Under the pieces are notes generated by a model that was not told where the DNA came from, made no database searches, and was given only the letters and a program-made list of their open reading frames with translations. From Phycisphaerae bacterium (GTDB lineage: Bacteria > Planctomycetota > Phycisphaerae > UBA1845 > UTPLA1), in contig JAFGQA010000209.1 of the NCBI GenBank assembly GCA_016935885.1, forward strand, positions 1 to 37,614: a DNA stretch of 37,614 nucleotides. The letters are read 5' to 3'. This document shows, one piece after another, positions 1 through 7,300 of the stretch. The position numbers were made by a program, and so were the translations under genes. Each line of letters starts with the position of its first letter. Position 1 is the stretch's first letter.

Positions 1-86
1 CCCGTGCGGTCTCTCCGGTGGGCGCGTGGGGCATACACACTGGCAGGCAAGCTGCCAGTGGCACCCGCCTAAACTGTCATGCACCC
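1..86 (-). repeat. Dispersed palindromic element I, copy 1 (cut by window start)
   Basis: This is the right part of a repeat seen at least five times in the window. It contains the hairpin ACTGGCAG-gcaag-CTGCCAGT (about 40-60) and ends in a degenerate terminal repeat (AACTGTCATGCACCC, 72-86) matching AACTGTCACGGACCC of other copies. The left part is missing because the window starts inside the element. It lies downstream of the permease gene that ends at 161. Confidence 0.8.
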
Positions 87-116
87 CACGCCTCATTGGA
101 GATCTTGGGCCGGCAA

Positions 117-141
117 ACGCATCCCGCGTGTTGACAATCGC
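117..141 (-). other. 3'-flanking hairpin motif shared with 35262-35290
   Basis: On the minus strand, about 20 bases after the permease stop codon, the sequence reads GCGATTGTCA followed by a small inverted repeat ACGC/GCGT. The same ten bases followed by a GACGC/GCGTC hairpin occur directly after the stop of the secreted protein ending at 35290. It could be a weak terminator, a processing signal or the edge of another repeat; no T-run follows it. Confidence 0.4.
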
Positions 142-160
142 AACGCAACGCCGCCGCCCT

Positions 161-856
161 TTACGGCTCGATACGCCGCAGATAGTAACCGGTCCCGGCG
201 GCAAAACCCAGAATCCCCAACACTACGCAAGCCGTGTTGTACCAACGCCCGAACTCAAAGAACGCCGGATGGAAGAAGTACTCGATCGCCTGAAGCGCGC
301 CCGCGACCAGGACCGGTGCGAAGATGCCGATGCCGGTCGCAATAGCGGGGCTGGCCAGGAATGACGAGCAGAACCACGCCACGCCAAACAGGATGACCGC
401 GGTACTCGCCAGGTACGGAACGGCGTCAGTGAAGCGGTCACCCGGGAGGCGGCTCGCCTCCCCTTCGGCGTCCGGCAGGAGCGGACCGAGGCCGTAGATG
501 ATCGCGAGGTTGATGATCCAAACCAGCAGACAGGCGCCGACCGCCAGGATGACCTTGCTCGCGATGATGGCCCGACGTGAGGGCGGCAGATAGGCCAGGA
601 ACTCCGCCGAGCGGTCTGCCCGTTCACTGGCAACGGCGTTGCCGCCGAGCAGCGCCATCGTAAACAGCGAGCACCCGAGGCTCGCCAGGCTCAAGACCAT
701 CCAGACGTCGTATTGCCACCACGGCGCGGCGCCATAGCGCCACTGGCCATAGATGCCGTGCGTGAGTCCGGCGAGGAACGGCAGGAGCAGCATCGCCGCG
801 CCAAAGACGAGCACGAACAGATTCACGCGACAGTCCTTCCACAATAGCGCTCTCAT
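161..856 (-). CDS. ABC-2 type transporter permease
   Basis: Predicted membrane subunit of a two-gene ABC exporter, 231 residues. The ATG at 856 overlaps the ATPase stop as ATGA, which favours it over the longer in-frame reading that runs into the ATPase gene. About six membrane segments are visible (residues near 11-31, 52-72, 100-123, 148-166, 172-192 and 208-227). Between the second and third is the stretch GNAVASERADRSAEFLAYLP (72-91), resembling the ERxxGT-LLxxP region of ABC-2 permeases. It must work with the ATPase encoded just upstream. Substrate is unknown; YtrA-type cassettes often respond to cell-wall or lipid-cycle antibiotics, so export of or defence against such compounds is an inference. 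Confidence 0.85.
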   Translation of the reverse strand: MRALLWKDCRVNLFVLVFGAAMLLLPFLAGLTHGIYGQWRYGAAPWWQYDVWMVLSLASLGCSLFTMALLGGNAVASERADRSAEFLAYLPPSRRAIIASKVILAVGACLLVWIINLAIIYGLGPLLPDAEGEASRLPGDRFTDAVPYLASTAVILFGVAWFCSSFLASPAIATGIGIFAPVLVAGALQAIEYFFHPAFFEFGRWYNTACVVLGILGFAAGTGYYLRRIEP

Positions 857-1767
857 GTCAACGCCCTCCGGCCTTTTACGTAATCCTTGAACACGTCTTC
901 GAGACCGAGATCGATCACCTCGACGTTCTCCACCGGGCATCTGTTCCGCAGATAGTCGAGCGTCGCCGGCGTGAAGCCGCGAACCGTCAGCAGCCACTCG
1001 CGACGCTGGAGGCGCTGCCAGATCGTGCCATCAGGCGGCTTGCCCGGCTGGCAGCCGTCACGCAACACGGCACGGATGCGTTTCGTCCCAGTCAGCAAGT
1101 CGTCGGTCGGGCAGTGGACCAGCAGGTGGCCTTCGTAGATGATGCCGACCGTGTCGGCCAGCCGCTGCACGTCGCTCAGCGTATGGCTGGAGAACAGGAC
1201 CGTCCGCCGCCGCTCGCAGATCGCGCGCAGGATGCCGTCCAGGAACTCCTCGCGTATGATCGGGTCGAGTCCCGACGTCGGCTCGTCGAGGATCAGCAAC
1301 TCGGGTTCATGGGCGATGGCCACCAACAGCGCGAGCTTGGCCGCCATGCCCTTCGAGAGGTGCTTGACCTTGCGGTTCACGTCCAAGTCGAACGAATCCA
1401 GGAGTTCCGCGCAGAGCCGGTCGTTCCAGGTTCCGTAGAACGAACGGCAGAAGCCAATCACATCCCCGACGCGCATCCAAGGGTAGATGAAGTGCAACTC
1501 CGGCACGTAGCCGATGCGCTGTTTCATCGCCTCGCACCGGGCGGAGACGTCAAGACCGAGCACGCGTGCCTGGCCGGCCGTCTTGCGGAGCATGCCCATC
1601 AGCATCTTGATGGTTGTCGTCTTGCCCGCGCCGTTGGGCCCGATGAACCCGAATGTGCTGCCCACTGGGATCCGTAACGTGAGATCGTCCACTGCCAGCG
1701 CGTCGCCGAATCGCTTGGTCAGGCCAACGGTCTCGATTGCGAATTGGGAAAACGATCTCGTCGTCAT
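853..1767 (-). CDS. ABC transporter ATP-binding protein
   Basis: Cytoplasmic ATPase of the cassette, 304 residues. Walker A is GPNGAGKT (43-50), the signature is LSKGM (137-141), a variant common in exporters with small ABC-2 permeases, Walker B is LLILDEP (157-163) with catalytic E162, the D-loop is SGLD (165-168) and the switch His is H195 (SSHTL). The Q-loop position reads YVPE, also usual in this subgroup. A roughly 100-residue C-terminal extension follows. Its ATG overlaps the stop of the GntR gene (ATGA at 1764-1767) and its own stop overlaps the permease start, so the three genes are almost certainly co-translated. Confidence 0.95.
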   Translation of the reverse strand: MTTRSFSQFAIETVGLTKRFGDALAVDDLTLRIPVGSTFGFIGPNGAGKTTTIKMLMGMLRKTAGQARVLGLDVSARCEAMKQRIGYVPELHFIYPWMRVGDVIGFCRSFYGTWNDRLCAELLDSFDLDVNRKVKHLSKGMAAKLALLVAIAHEPELLILDEPTSGLDPIIREEFLDGILRAICERRRTVLFSSHTLSDVQRLADTVGIIYEGHLLVHCPTDDLLTGTKRIRAVLRDGCQPGKPPDGTIWQRLQRREWLLTVRGFTPATLDYLRNRCPVENVEVIDLGLEDVFKDYVKGRRALT

Positions 1768-2156
1768 GGCTTGCTCCTCGCTTCCACGCTCGCGTCTTGC
1801 GACGCCTTCTCGAAGGTGGCCCGTATGTGCTCCTCCGACATGTTCGCCGCCTGCCCGGCGCGAACTCCCTGAGCAAAGGCCGAATAAACGGCGGCCGCGG
1901 ACTTGCTCCGCGCGGACCGCACGCCAGTTTTGGCCACGAACATGCCGAGGCCCTTTCGTGCGTGGATCACACCCTCTCGCTCCAGCTCCTCATAGGCGCG
2001 CTGGACGGTGTTGGGGTTGACGGTCAGTTCCAGGGCCATGGCCCGTAGCGAGGGGATCATCTCGCCCGGGCGGTAGACACCCGCCGCGATCGCCCGGCGG
2101 ACATACGCGGCGATCTGCTGGTAGATGGGAACCGGACTGTTGGGATCAACACTCAT
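1764..2156 (-). CDS. GntR-family regulator, YtrA subfamily
   Basis: DNA-binding repressor of 130 residues, the short YtrA type: a winged helix-turn-helix (about 10-75) followed by only a short dimerisation tail. The opening MSVDPNSPVPIYQQI matches the usual start of this subfamily, so the ATG at 2156 is preferred over a GTG at 2183 that would add nine Cys-rich residues. The recognition region is IPSLRAMALELTVNPNTVQ (34-52). It leads an operon with the ABC genes, the standard YtrA arrangement, and a palindrome overlapping its promoter (2186-2211) suggests autorepression. Confidence 0.92.
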   Translation of the reverse strand: MSVDPNSPVPIYQQIAAYVRRAIAAGVYRPGEMIPSLRAMALELTVNPNTVQRAYEELEREGVIHARKGLGMFVAKTGVRSARSKSAAAVYSAFAQGVRAGQAANMSEEHIRATFEKASQDASVEARSKP

Positions 2157-2185
2157 CAGGCAACACAAGCCCCCACATGCCACCC

Positions 2186-2236
2186 TACTGCCCTAGTGCC
2201 TTAGTGCAGTATAGCGCGCCGTCATGGGGCCGTCAA
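2186..2236 (-). promoter_or_regulatory. Promoter and palindromic operator of the GntR-ABC operon
   Basis: On the minus strand a -35 TTGACG (2236-2231) and a -10 TATACT (2213-2208) are separated by exactly 17 bases. A 26-base dyad, TACTGC-N14-GCAGTA (2186-2211) with a matching inner CTA/TAG pair, overlaps the downstream part of the -10 and the likely start site near 2201. A repressor bound there would block RNA polymerase. The adjacent GntR gene is the obvious candidate; that pairing is inference. Confidence 0.75.
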
Positions 2237-2263
2237 GCCTCAAAAGCCTGCCGATGCAACCTT

Positions 2264-2398
2264 CTAGAGCATTTCACGGTTGGATACACCTGTGGCACCT
2301 GTCTGCGTGCGACGCACAGGCAGGCCGCCGCCTCGGCGGTGGGTTCACGGGCTTTGGCGCCCGTGCCACAGTCGTAGGCAAGCGTGAACTGCTCTAAT
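2264..2398. repeat. Dispersed inverted-repeat element II
   Basis: An element of about 135 bases bounded by imperfect terminal inverted repeats. The left end is CTAGAGCATTTCACGGTTG (2264-2282); the reverse complement of the right end is ATTAGAGCAGTTCACGCTTG (2379-2398). It contains a hairpin CACGGGC-tttggc-GCCCGTG followed by GCCACAG (about 2347-2373). No reading frame inside looks real. It is small, non-coding and MITE-like; only one full copy is visible here. Confidence 0.65.
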
Positions 2399-2426
2399 CA
2401 CGGCGTGTGGACGGATGTCCTGCGTG

Positions 2427-2568
2427 GGGTCCATGGCAGTTTGCGCGGGTGCCACTGGCAGCTTGCCTGCCAGTGTGTGTGGTCCATGCGCGCACCGGAA
2501 AGACCGCACGGGCGGACAAGCCGCCCGCGGCACCCAGGATCGAGTGCCGCCGGAAGTGTCACGGACCC
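2427..2568 (+). repeat. Dispersed palindromic element I, copy 2 (full length)
   Basis: A 142-base element bounded by GGGTCCATGGCAGTT and AGTGTCACGGACCC, imperfect inverted repeats of each other. Inside are two hairpins: CACTGGCAG-cttgc-CTGCCAGTG (about 2453-2475) and a second with arms CGGGCGG/CCGCCCG around aacaag-type loop sequence (about 2508-2528). The copy at 16929-17070 has exactly the same length and layout. It fills the gap downstream of the DUF2079 gene that ends at 2669. Confidence 0.85.
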
Positions 2569-2668
2569 GTCCGGCTCGGCCGGACAGCGATACACCGTTC
2601 ATGGAGGCCTGTGGGCATTCTTGAACGTGGTCGCGCCCTTCGTGAGATGCGGTACGACCGACGGCGCG

Positions 2669-4918
2669 TCACTCGAGCAGGACCGGCTTCAAGTCGCCGA
2701 GACGCACAGAATCACCACCTGGCAACACGATTTCCACGTCGTCGCGATATCGTCGGCCCGGCTGCCAGACGACCGTGGGGTACGCCCCGCGGGCGAAGTA
2801 GAAAGGCCCCCAGCGGGACCTGCCCTCGCCCAGCGTCAAGCCAAACCGGTAATCCGCCTCGATCCGTGCCTGGCATTCCCACAGCAATGTCACACGGTAC
2901 CTACGGGCCTCGCCGACCGGGCCTTCGATCGGACGAAGGCCCATGCCCACCAGTGCGATGCCCTGCCCCATGTCCAAGGAGACCGGCGTGATGCCCGCTG
3001 GCCACTGCGTCGGCGTCAGCTCGCGAGCCAGCGGTGTGGGCGCGGGATCTCGGATCAGCATGACCAGGTGGTAGTCTGCGAAGGCGGCTTGATATCCGCC
3101 CGATCGCAAGGCCCGAACGAGCGCCTCGCGCGGCCTGCTGTTATCCTGGCGGTCCAGATCATGAATGATGACCACGTCGCCCAGGTGCTCGCCCTGCACC
3201 GTCCAGAGACGGGCCGCGTCAAGGAAGTGCGCGGCGATTCGATAGCTGGCGGTCACGCTCGAACCCGCCGGCAACAGCGAACGGATGCGCCGAATGTGGT
3301 CGATCTCCCCGCGGAGAAGCGGAGGGGAAGACGGTCGAACGGGATTGTTCGACAGAGGCCCCACGCCGAGATAGACCTGCCCGACCATCGCTGCAAAAAC
3401 CAGACACCATCCGGCTCGCAATCGCCGCCGCATGGGTGCGTAGGCATTGACACGGCCGGGCGCAGGGCGTTGGCCCGTATTCTGGTGGCGGCCTTCGCCC
3501 GGGCCTGCATCTGAAACACCGGGGGCGGCTTCCTCACCTCGCAGGGCCATCCCTCTCCACGCCTCCATGCTTGCGAAGAACAGGACGACCATCGCCGGCG
3601 TGTAGTATTGGAAGCACAGGTTGTGCAACTCGACGTTCGCCGTGAGCATCGTCTCGGCCAACGAAGGCAAGGCCAGGCAAGCCCAACGCCAATTCCTAAG
3701 CGGCAATCCGGCCAACGGCAGAATCAAGGCCAGCAAGAAAGACATGTTTGTCAGGAGTGAAGGGACAAGTGCTTCGGTTCCAAGGAACTGGCCGAAATGA
3801 AACGCAATGTGCGGATACGGCTCCCCGCGGTAGTGCGGGACGACCAGCAGCACGGCGAAGGCCAGATAAGCCGCCGCGCTGGCGAGGACGGCCGCTCCGA
3901 GGACCCGGCGCTTGGGGACGAAGAAGACGTAGACGCCCCACGCCGCTACGGTCAGGGCGAGGTCTTCGCGTATGGCCATGCAAAGCAACATGCAGGCCGC
4001 CGCCGCGCGCCAGCGTCCCAGCGCGCCCAGGGCCAACCCAACGAGCAGCGGCCCCGCGGCCATGTAGATCGGGTGGAAGCCGTAGCCCTGAGCCAGCACC
4101 AGACATCCGTGGGCTGGCAGAAGCAGCCAGGCGATTGCCGCCAGGACTGCGGCGGTGTTCGACTTCAAGCGTCGCCGAACGTACCAGGCCACGATCACGG
4201 CGGGCCCATTCAGACACACGGCCGACAGGGTCACGAGCAATCCAAACGGGTCCACGCCGATCCTGCACAGAGGGACCAATGCCCAAAGGGCGAAGAAGGC
4301 GTGCTCTCCCAGGATGCTTCGACCGAGAGAGTCCACCCACAGGCCCTCACCTCGGGCCGCGTTGTGCAGCGCCCTTGTAAACAGACCAATGTCTCGATAG
4401 CCAAAGGACAGGAGACGCCAAAGCTCAAGCTGCATGGCGACGTGCAGGATCACCATCCCGGCGGTGGCAGCCAGGACCCAAGTCCAGACCCAGTGTCGCG
4501 ATGTGTCCGCGAGGCGCAATCGCGGTGCCACGAGCCAGGCGCCCCAGACCAGCAGCGCCATCCAGGCGTACAGCAACCAAGGCTCCCGCGGGGCAAGCTG
4601 CCACTGCGCGAAGGCCAACACCGCGCCACCAACGCCCACGGGCCACGCCGGCCGCACCAGCCGGCCAAGTGCCCTCACTCCCAAAGAAGAGCGGCGGGCT
4701 TCAGCCCGCGTGGCCGTCCGCCCCCCGCGGGCACGTCCGAGCAGCAACAGCGTCAGGCCCGCCACAACCGGGAGAAGATACTGCCAGCAGCGGAGCTCCG
4801 GTCGCCAGGCGACCTCGTGCTGCACCCAGTAGTAACGGACCCAGCCGAAGACGCCAATGCCAATGGCACAACCACCGGCAGCCGCAAGCGATCTGGCCAA
4901 GGACCAGGAGGACGTCAT
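2669..4918 (-). CDS. DUF2079-type polytopic membrane protein (putative GT-C glycosyltransferase)
   Basis: Large inner-membrane protein, 749 residues from the ATG at 4918. The first extracytoplasmic region has FGYRDIGLFTRALHNAARGE (172-191) and GEHAFFALWALVPL (204-217), the Asp and His landmarks of the DUF2079 group, which is distantly related to GT-C lipid-linked-sugar transferases. About a dozen hydrophobic segments follow, with MAIREDLALTVAAWGVY in the middle. The last 220 or so residues form a soluble, probably periplasmic domain. The TATAAT at 4931-4926 lies so close to this ATG that the mRNA could be leaderless; an ATG at 4960 is the alternative. It is divergent from the AP-protein operon. 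Donor and acceptor are unknown. Confidence 0.85.
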   Translation of the reverse strand: MTSSWSLARSLAAAGGCAIGIGVFGWVRYYWVQHEVAWRPELRCWQYLLPVVAGLTLLLLGRARGGRTATRAEARRSSLGVRALGRLVRPAWPVGVGGAVLAFAQWQLAPREPWLLYAWMALLVWGAWLVAPRLRLADTSRHWVWTWVLAATAGMVILHVAMQLELWRLLSFGYRDIGLFTRALHNAARGEGLWVDSLGRSILGEHAFFALWALVPLCRIGVDPFGLLVTLSAVCLNGPAVIVAWYVRRRLKSNTAAVLAAIAWLLLPAHGCLVLAQGYGFHPIYMAAGPLLVGLALGALGRWRAAAACMLLCMAIREDLALTVAAWGVYVFFVPKRRVLGAAVLASAAAYLAFAVLLVVPHYRGEPYPHIAFHFGQFLGTEALVPSLLTNMSFLLALILPLAGLPLRNWRWACLALPSLAETMLTANVELHNLCFQYYTPAMVVLFFASMEAWRGMALRGEEAAPGVSDAGPGEGRHQNTGQRPAPGRVNAYAPMRRRLRAGWCLVFAAMVGQVYLGVGPLSNNPVRPSSPPLLRGEIDHIRRIRSLLPAGSSVTASYRIAAHFLDAARLWTVQGEHLGDVVIIHDLDRQDNSRPREALVRALRSGGYQAAFADYHLVMLIRDPAPTPLARELTPTQWPAGITPVSLDMGQGIALVGMGLRPIEGPVGEARRYRVTLLWECQARIEADYRFGLTLGEGRSRWGPFYFARGAYPTVVWQPGRRYRDDVEIVLPGGDSVRLGDLKPVLLE

Positions 4919-4925
4919 GAACCGG

Positions 4926-4931
4926 ATTATA
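4926..4931 (-). promoter_or_regulatory. Possible -10 element of the DUF2079 gene
   Basis: A perfect TATAAT on the minus strand ends eight bases before the preferred ATG (4918). The -35 region (near CCCAAT) is poor. If used, transcription would start at or beside the start codon, giving a leaderless message. Confidence 0.3.
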
Positions 4932-5053
4932 CGAGGGCAGGCCGGCGGATTGGGGCTCATGTAGGACGAAATGTACTTGAGCAATCCGCTTAACGCTCGA
5001 TAATGCCATGAAGAAGGCGGCGTTGAGGGACTGCGCTCGCCGCGATGAGGGCT

Positions 5054-5059
5054 TATAAT
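5054..5059 (+). promoter_or_regulatory. Possible -10 element of the AP-protein operon
   Basis: A perfect TATAAT on the plus strand, with a likely start near 5066 and a leader of about 65 bases to the ATG at 5132. No convincing -35 lies 16-18 bases upstream, so this rests on the -10 and the divergent gene layout. Confidence 0.35.
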
Positions 5060-5131
5060 GTGTTGCCCTACCTGAAAGGGGGGAGCTCCTTGACGCCGCC
5101 GCCGTCGGCAAAGCAGCATCGGACACGCACC

Positions 5132-7300
5132 ATGAGACTGACCGACCAGCCATCTAACACCGCGGTTCGATCTGGCGCTCGCTCGTCGCTGCTCGTCCCT
5201 GTGTTGGCGCTCGTCATCGTCGCTGTATCCGCGACCCCCGCCGAGGCATACATCGGGCCCGGCGCGGGTTTCGCGATCGCCAGCTCATTGTTCACGATCA
5301 TCATCACGTTCTTCCTAGCCTTCCTCACGCTACTGATCTGGCCAATCCGCTGGGTCATCCGCGCAATCAAGGGGCGGCGCGCGTTTGCCAAGAGCCGGAT
5401 CAAACGCGTGGTTGTCCTGGGCCTGGACGGGATGGAGCCGACGCTGACCGAGAAGTACATGGCCGAGGGAAAACTGCCGAATCTGGCAAAGCTGGCCGAG
5501 CAGGGGACATACAAGCGGTTGGGCACAACGCTGCCGCCCCTGACGCCGGTGGCCTGGTCGACCTTTCTGACCGGCTGCAACCCGGGCAAGCACAACATCT
5601 TCGACTTCTTGACCGTGGACCGCCGCCACTACCTACCAGAATTGTCAAGCGTGTATGTCGGCGGGACGACCAAGACGCTCAAGTTGGGCAAGTACCTCAT
5701 CCCCCTGGGCAAGCCGGATATCCGGATGCTTCGCAAGGGCAAGCCATTCTGGAAAGACCTGGGCGAGCACGGCATCTTCAGTGCGATCATTCGCATGCCG
5801 ATCACCTTCCCGCCCGAGAAGTTCCGCGGCGTGTCCCTCAGCGCGATGTGCGTGCCGGACATCCGCGGTACGCAGGGGATGTTCAGCTTCTATACGACCC
5901 GGTCCACGGAAGATAGCATCTATGAGGGCGGGGAGCAGATCCACGTCGAGCGCAAGCGCAACGCGATCAAATCGCACCTTGTAGGCCCAACAAACAGTAT
6001 GCGGGTCGACAACGCCGTCATGACTGCGCCGTTCACCGTTACCCTGAACGGCCGGCGAGACTCGGCCGAGTTGAGCCTTTGCGGCGAGAAGCACACGCTC
6101 AAGCTGGGCGAATACACGCCGTGGATCAACTTGCATTTCAAGGCCGCCCCGGGCACGAAGGTCCACGCGATCTGCCAGTTCTTGTTGCTTCGCACGGAGC
6201 CGGAATTCGAGTTGTACGTCACGCCGTTGCAGATCGACCCGGAGAAGCCGGCCATGCCGATCTCGCACCCGAAGGTCTTTTCGACCTACCTGGCGAAGTC
6301 GCAGGGGTCTTTCGCGACGATGGGCCTCGCGGAGGACACCTGGGCCCACAATGAGAAGATCCTGCAAGACCCCACCTTCCTGCACCAATGCCTCGAAGGC
6401 GATCGAGAGCGCGAGGTCATGTTCTTCGACGCGCTCGACAAGACCAAGCGGGGGCTGGTTGCCTGCGTCTTTGACGGCACGGACCGCGTCCAGCACATGT
6501 TCTGGCGGTACATCGACCCGGCCCATCCCGCCCACGAAGGCTTCGGGGACGAGCGGCTTAAGAATGCCATCCCAGAGCTGTTCGAGCGGATGGACGATCT
6601 GGTCGGGCGTACGATGGACAAGTGCAACGACGATGACACCCTCTTGTTCGTCATCAGCGACCACGGTTGCAAGTCATTCCGCTACGGCGTCGATCTGAAT
6701 CGGTGGCTGATCGACAACGGTTACATGAAGCTGAAAGAACCGGCCAACGGGAAGAAGTACCTTGCCACGGTGGACTGGTCGCAGACGCGGGCGTACGGCT
6801 TGGGCCTAAGCGGGATCTTCCTGAACCTCGACGGTCGTGAGCGGCAGGGGATCGTTCAGGCAGGCGCCGAGGCCGACGCCCTTCGAGAGGAGCTGTGCGA
6901 GAAGATCACGGGGCTGAGGGACCCGCGACACGATGCGGTGGCTGTCAACAAGGCCTATAACACCCATAAGTGCTACGCGGGGCCTTACACGGAAGCCGCG
7001 CCCGACGTGGTCGTGGGTTACAATGAAGGCTATCGCGTTTCCTGGGAAGCTGCCATCGGAGACATCACAGACGAGGTCTTCTCAGACAACATGAAGGCGT
7101 GGAGCGGCGACCACTGCATCGACCCGCAGATCGCGCCGGGCGTTATGTTCAGCAACCGGAAGATCAACGCGGAGGCGCCGCGTATCATGGACTTCGCGCC
7201 GACCATTCTTGGGTTGTTCGGCGTGGATGTGCCGAGGAACATGGATGGGCGGCCGCTGGAGGTCGAGTTGGGCAACGGGAGGCAAGCGTCGGCGGCATGA
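5132..7300 (+). CDS. Alkaline-phosphatase-superfamily protein, phosphodiesterase type (AP1)
   Basis: Predicted membrane-anchored metal-dependent hydrolase or transferase of the type I phosphodiesterase/nucleotide pyrophosphatase group, 722 residues. An N-terminal hydrophobic segment (20-38) and AYIGPGAGF lead into a second membrane helix (50-72). The catalytic domain starts with VVVLGLDGMEPT, metal ligand D99. The nucleophile is T138 in LTPVAWSTFLTG. Further ligands are D451 and H455 (DRVQHMFW), D510 and H511 (ISDHG) and H661 (GDHCIDP), so the two-metal site looks complete. It heads a plus-strand operon and overlaps AP2 by ATGA. The ATG at 5132 starts a clean signal-like sequence, but no Shine-Dalgarno is seen. 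Its substrate is unknown. Confidence 0.88.
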   Translation: MRLTDQPSNTAVRSGARSSLLVPVLALVIVAVSATPAEAYIGPGAGFAIASSLFTIIITFFLAFLTLLIWPIRWVIRAIKGRRAFAKSRIKRVVVLGLDGMEPTLTEKYMAEGKLPNLAKLAEQGTYKRLGTTLPPLTPVAWSTFLTGCNPGKHNIFDFLTVDRRHYLPELSSVYVGGTTKTLKLGKYLIPLGKPDIRMLRKGKPFWKDLGEHGIFSAIIRMPITFPPEKFRGVSLSAMCVPDIRGTQGMFSFYTTRSTEDSIYEGGEQIHVERKRNAIKSHLVGPTNSMRVDNAVMTAPFTVTLNGRRDSAELSLCGEKHTLKLGEYTPWINLHFKAAPGTKVHAICQFLLLRTEPEFELYVTPLQIDPEKPAMPISHPKVFSTYLAKSQGSFATMGLAEDTWAHNEKILQDPTFLHQCLEGDREREVMFFDALDKTKRGLVACVFDGTDRVQHMFWRYIDPAHPAHEGFGDERLKNAIPELFERMDDLVGRTMDKCNDDDTLLFVISDHGCKSFRYGVDLNRWLIDNGYMKLKEPANGKKYLATVDWSQTRAYGLGLSGIFLNLDGRERQGIVQAGAEADALREELCEKITGLRDPRHDAVAVNKAYNTHKCYAGPYTEAAPDVVVGYNEGYRVSWEAAIGDITDEVFSDNMKAWSGDHCIDPQIAPGVMFSNRKINAEAPRIMDFAPTILGLFGVDVPRNMDGRPLEVELGNGRQASAA

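Noticed and set aside
26..364. Plus-strand reading frame beginning MGHTHWQASCQWHP, with the same opening peptide at 35085
   Set aside because: The shared peptide is translated repeat element I DNA; the rest lies antisense to the permease gene. There is no domain and no Shine-Dalgarno.
2384..4993. Long plus-strand reading frames (376 and 398 codons) opposite the DUF2079 gene
   Set aside because: The minus-strand protein has clear membrane helices and family motifs; the plus-strand frames have Arg/Gln/Pro-rich composition typical of antisense GC-rich DNA.
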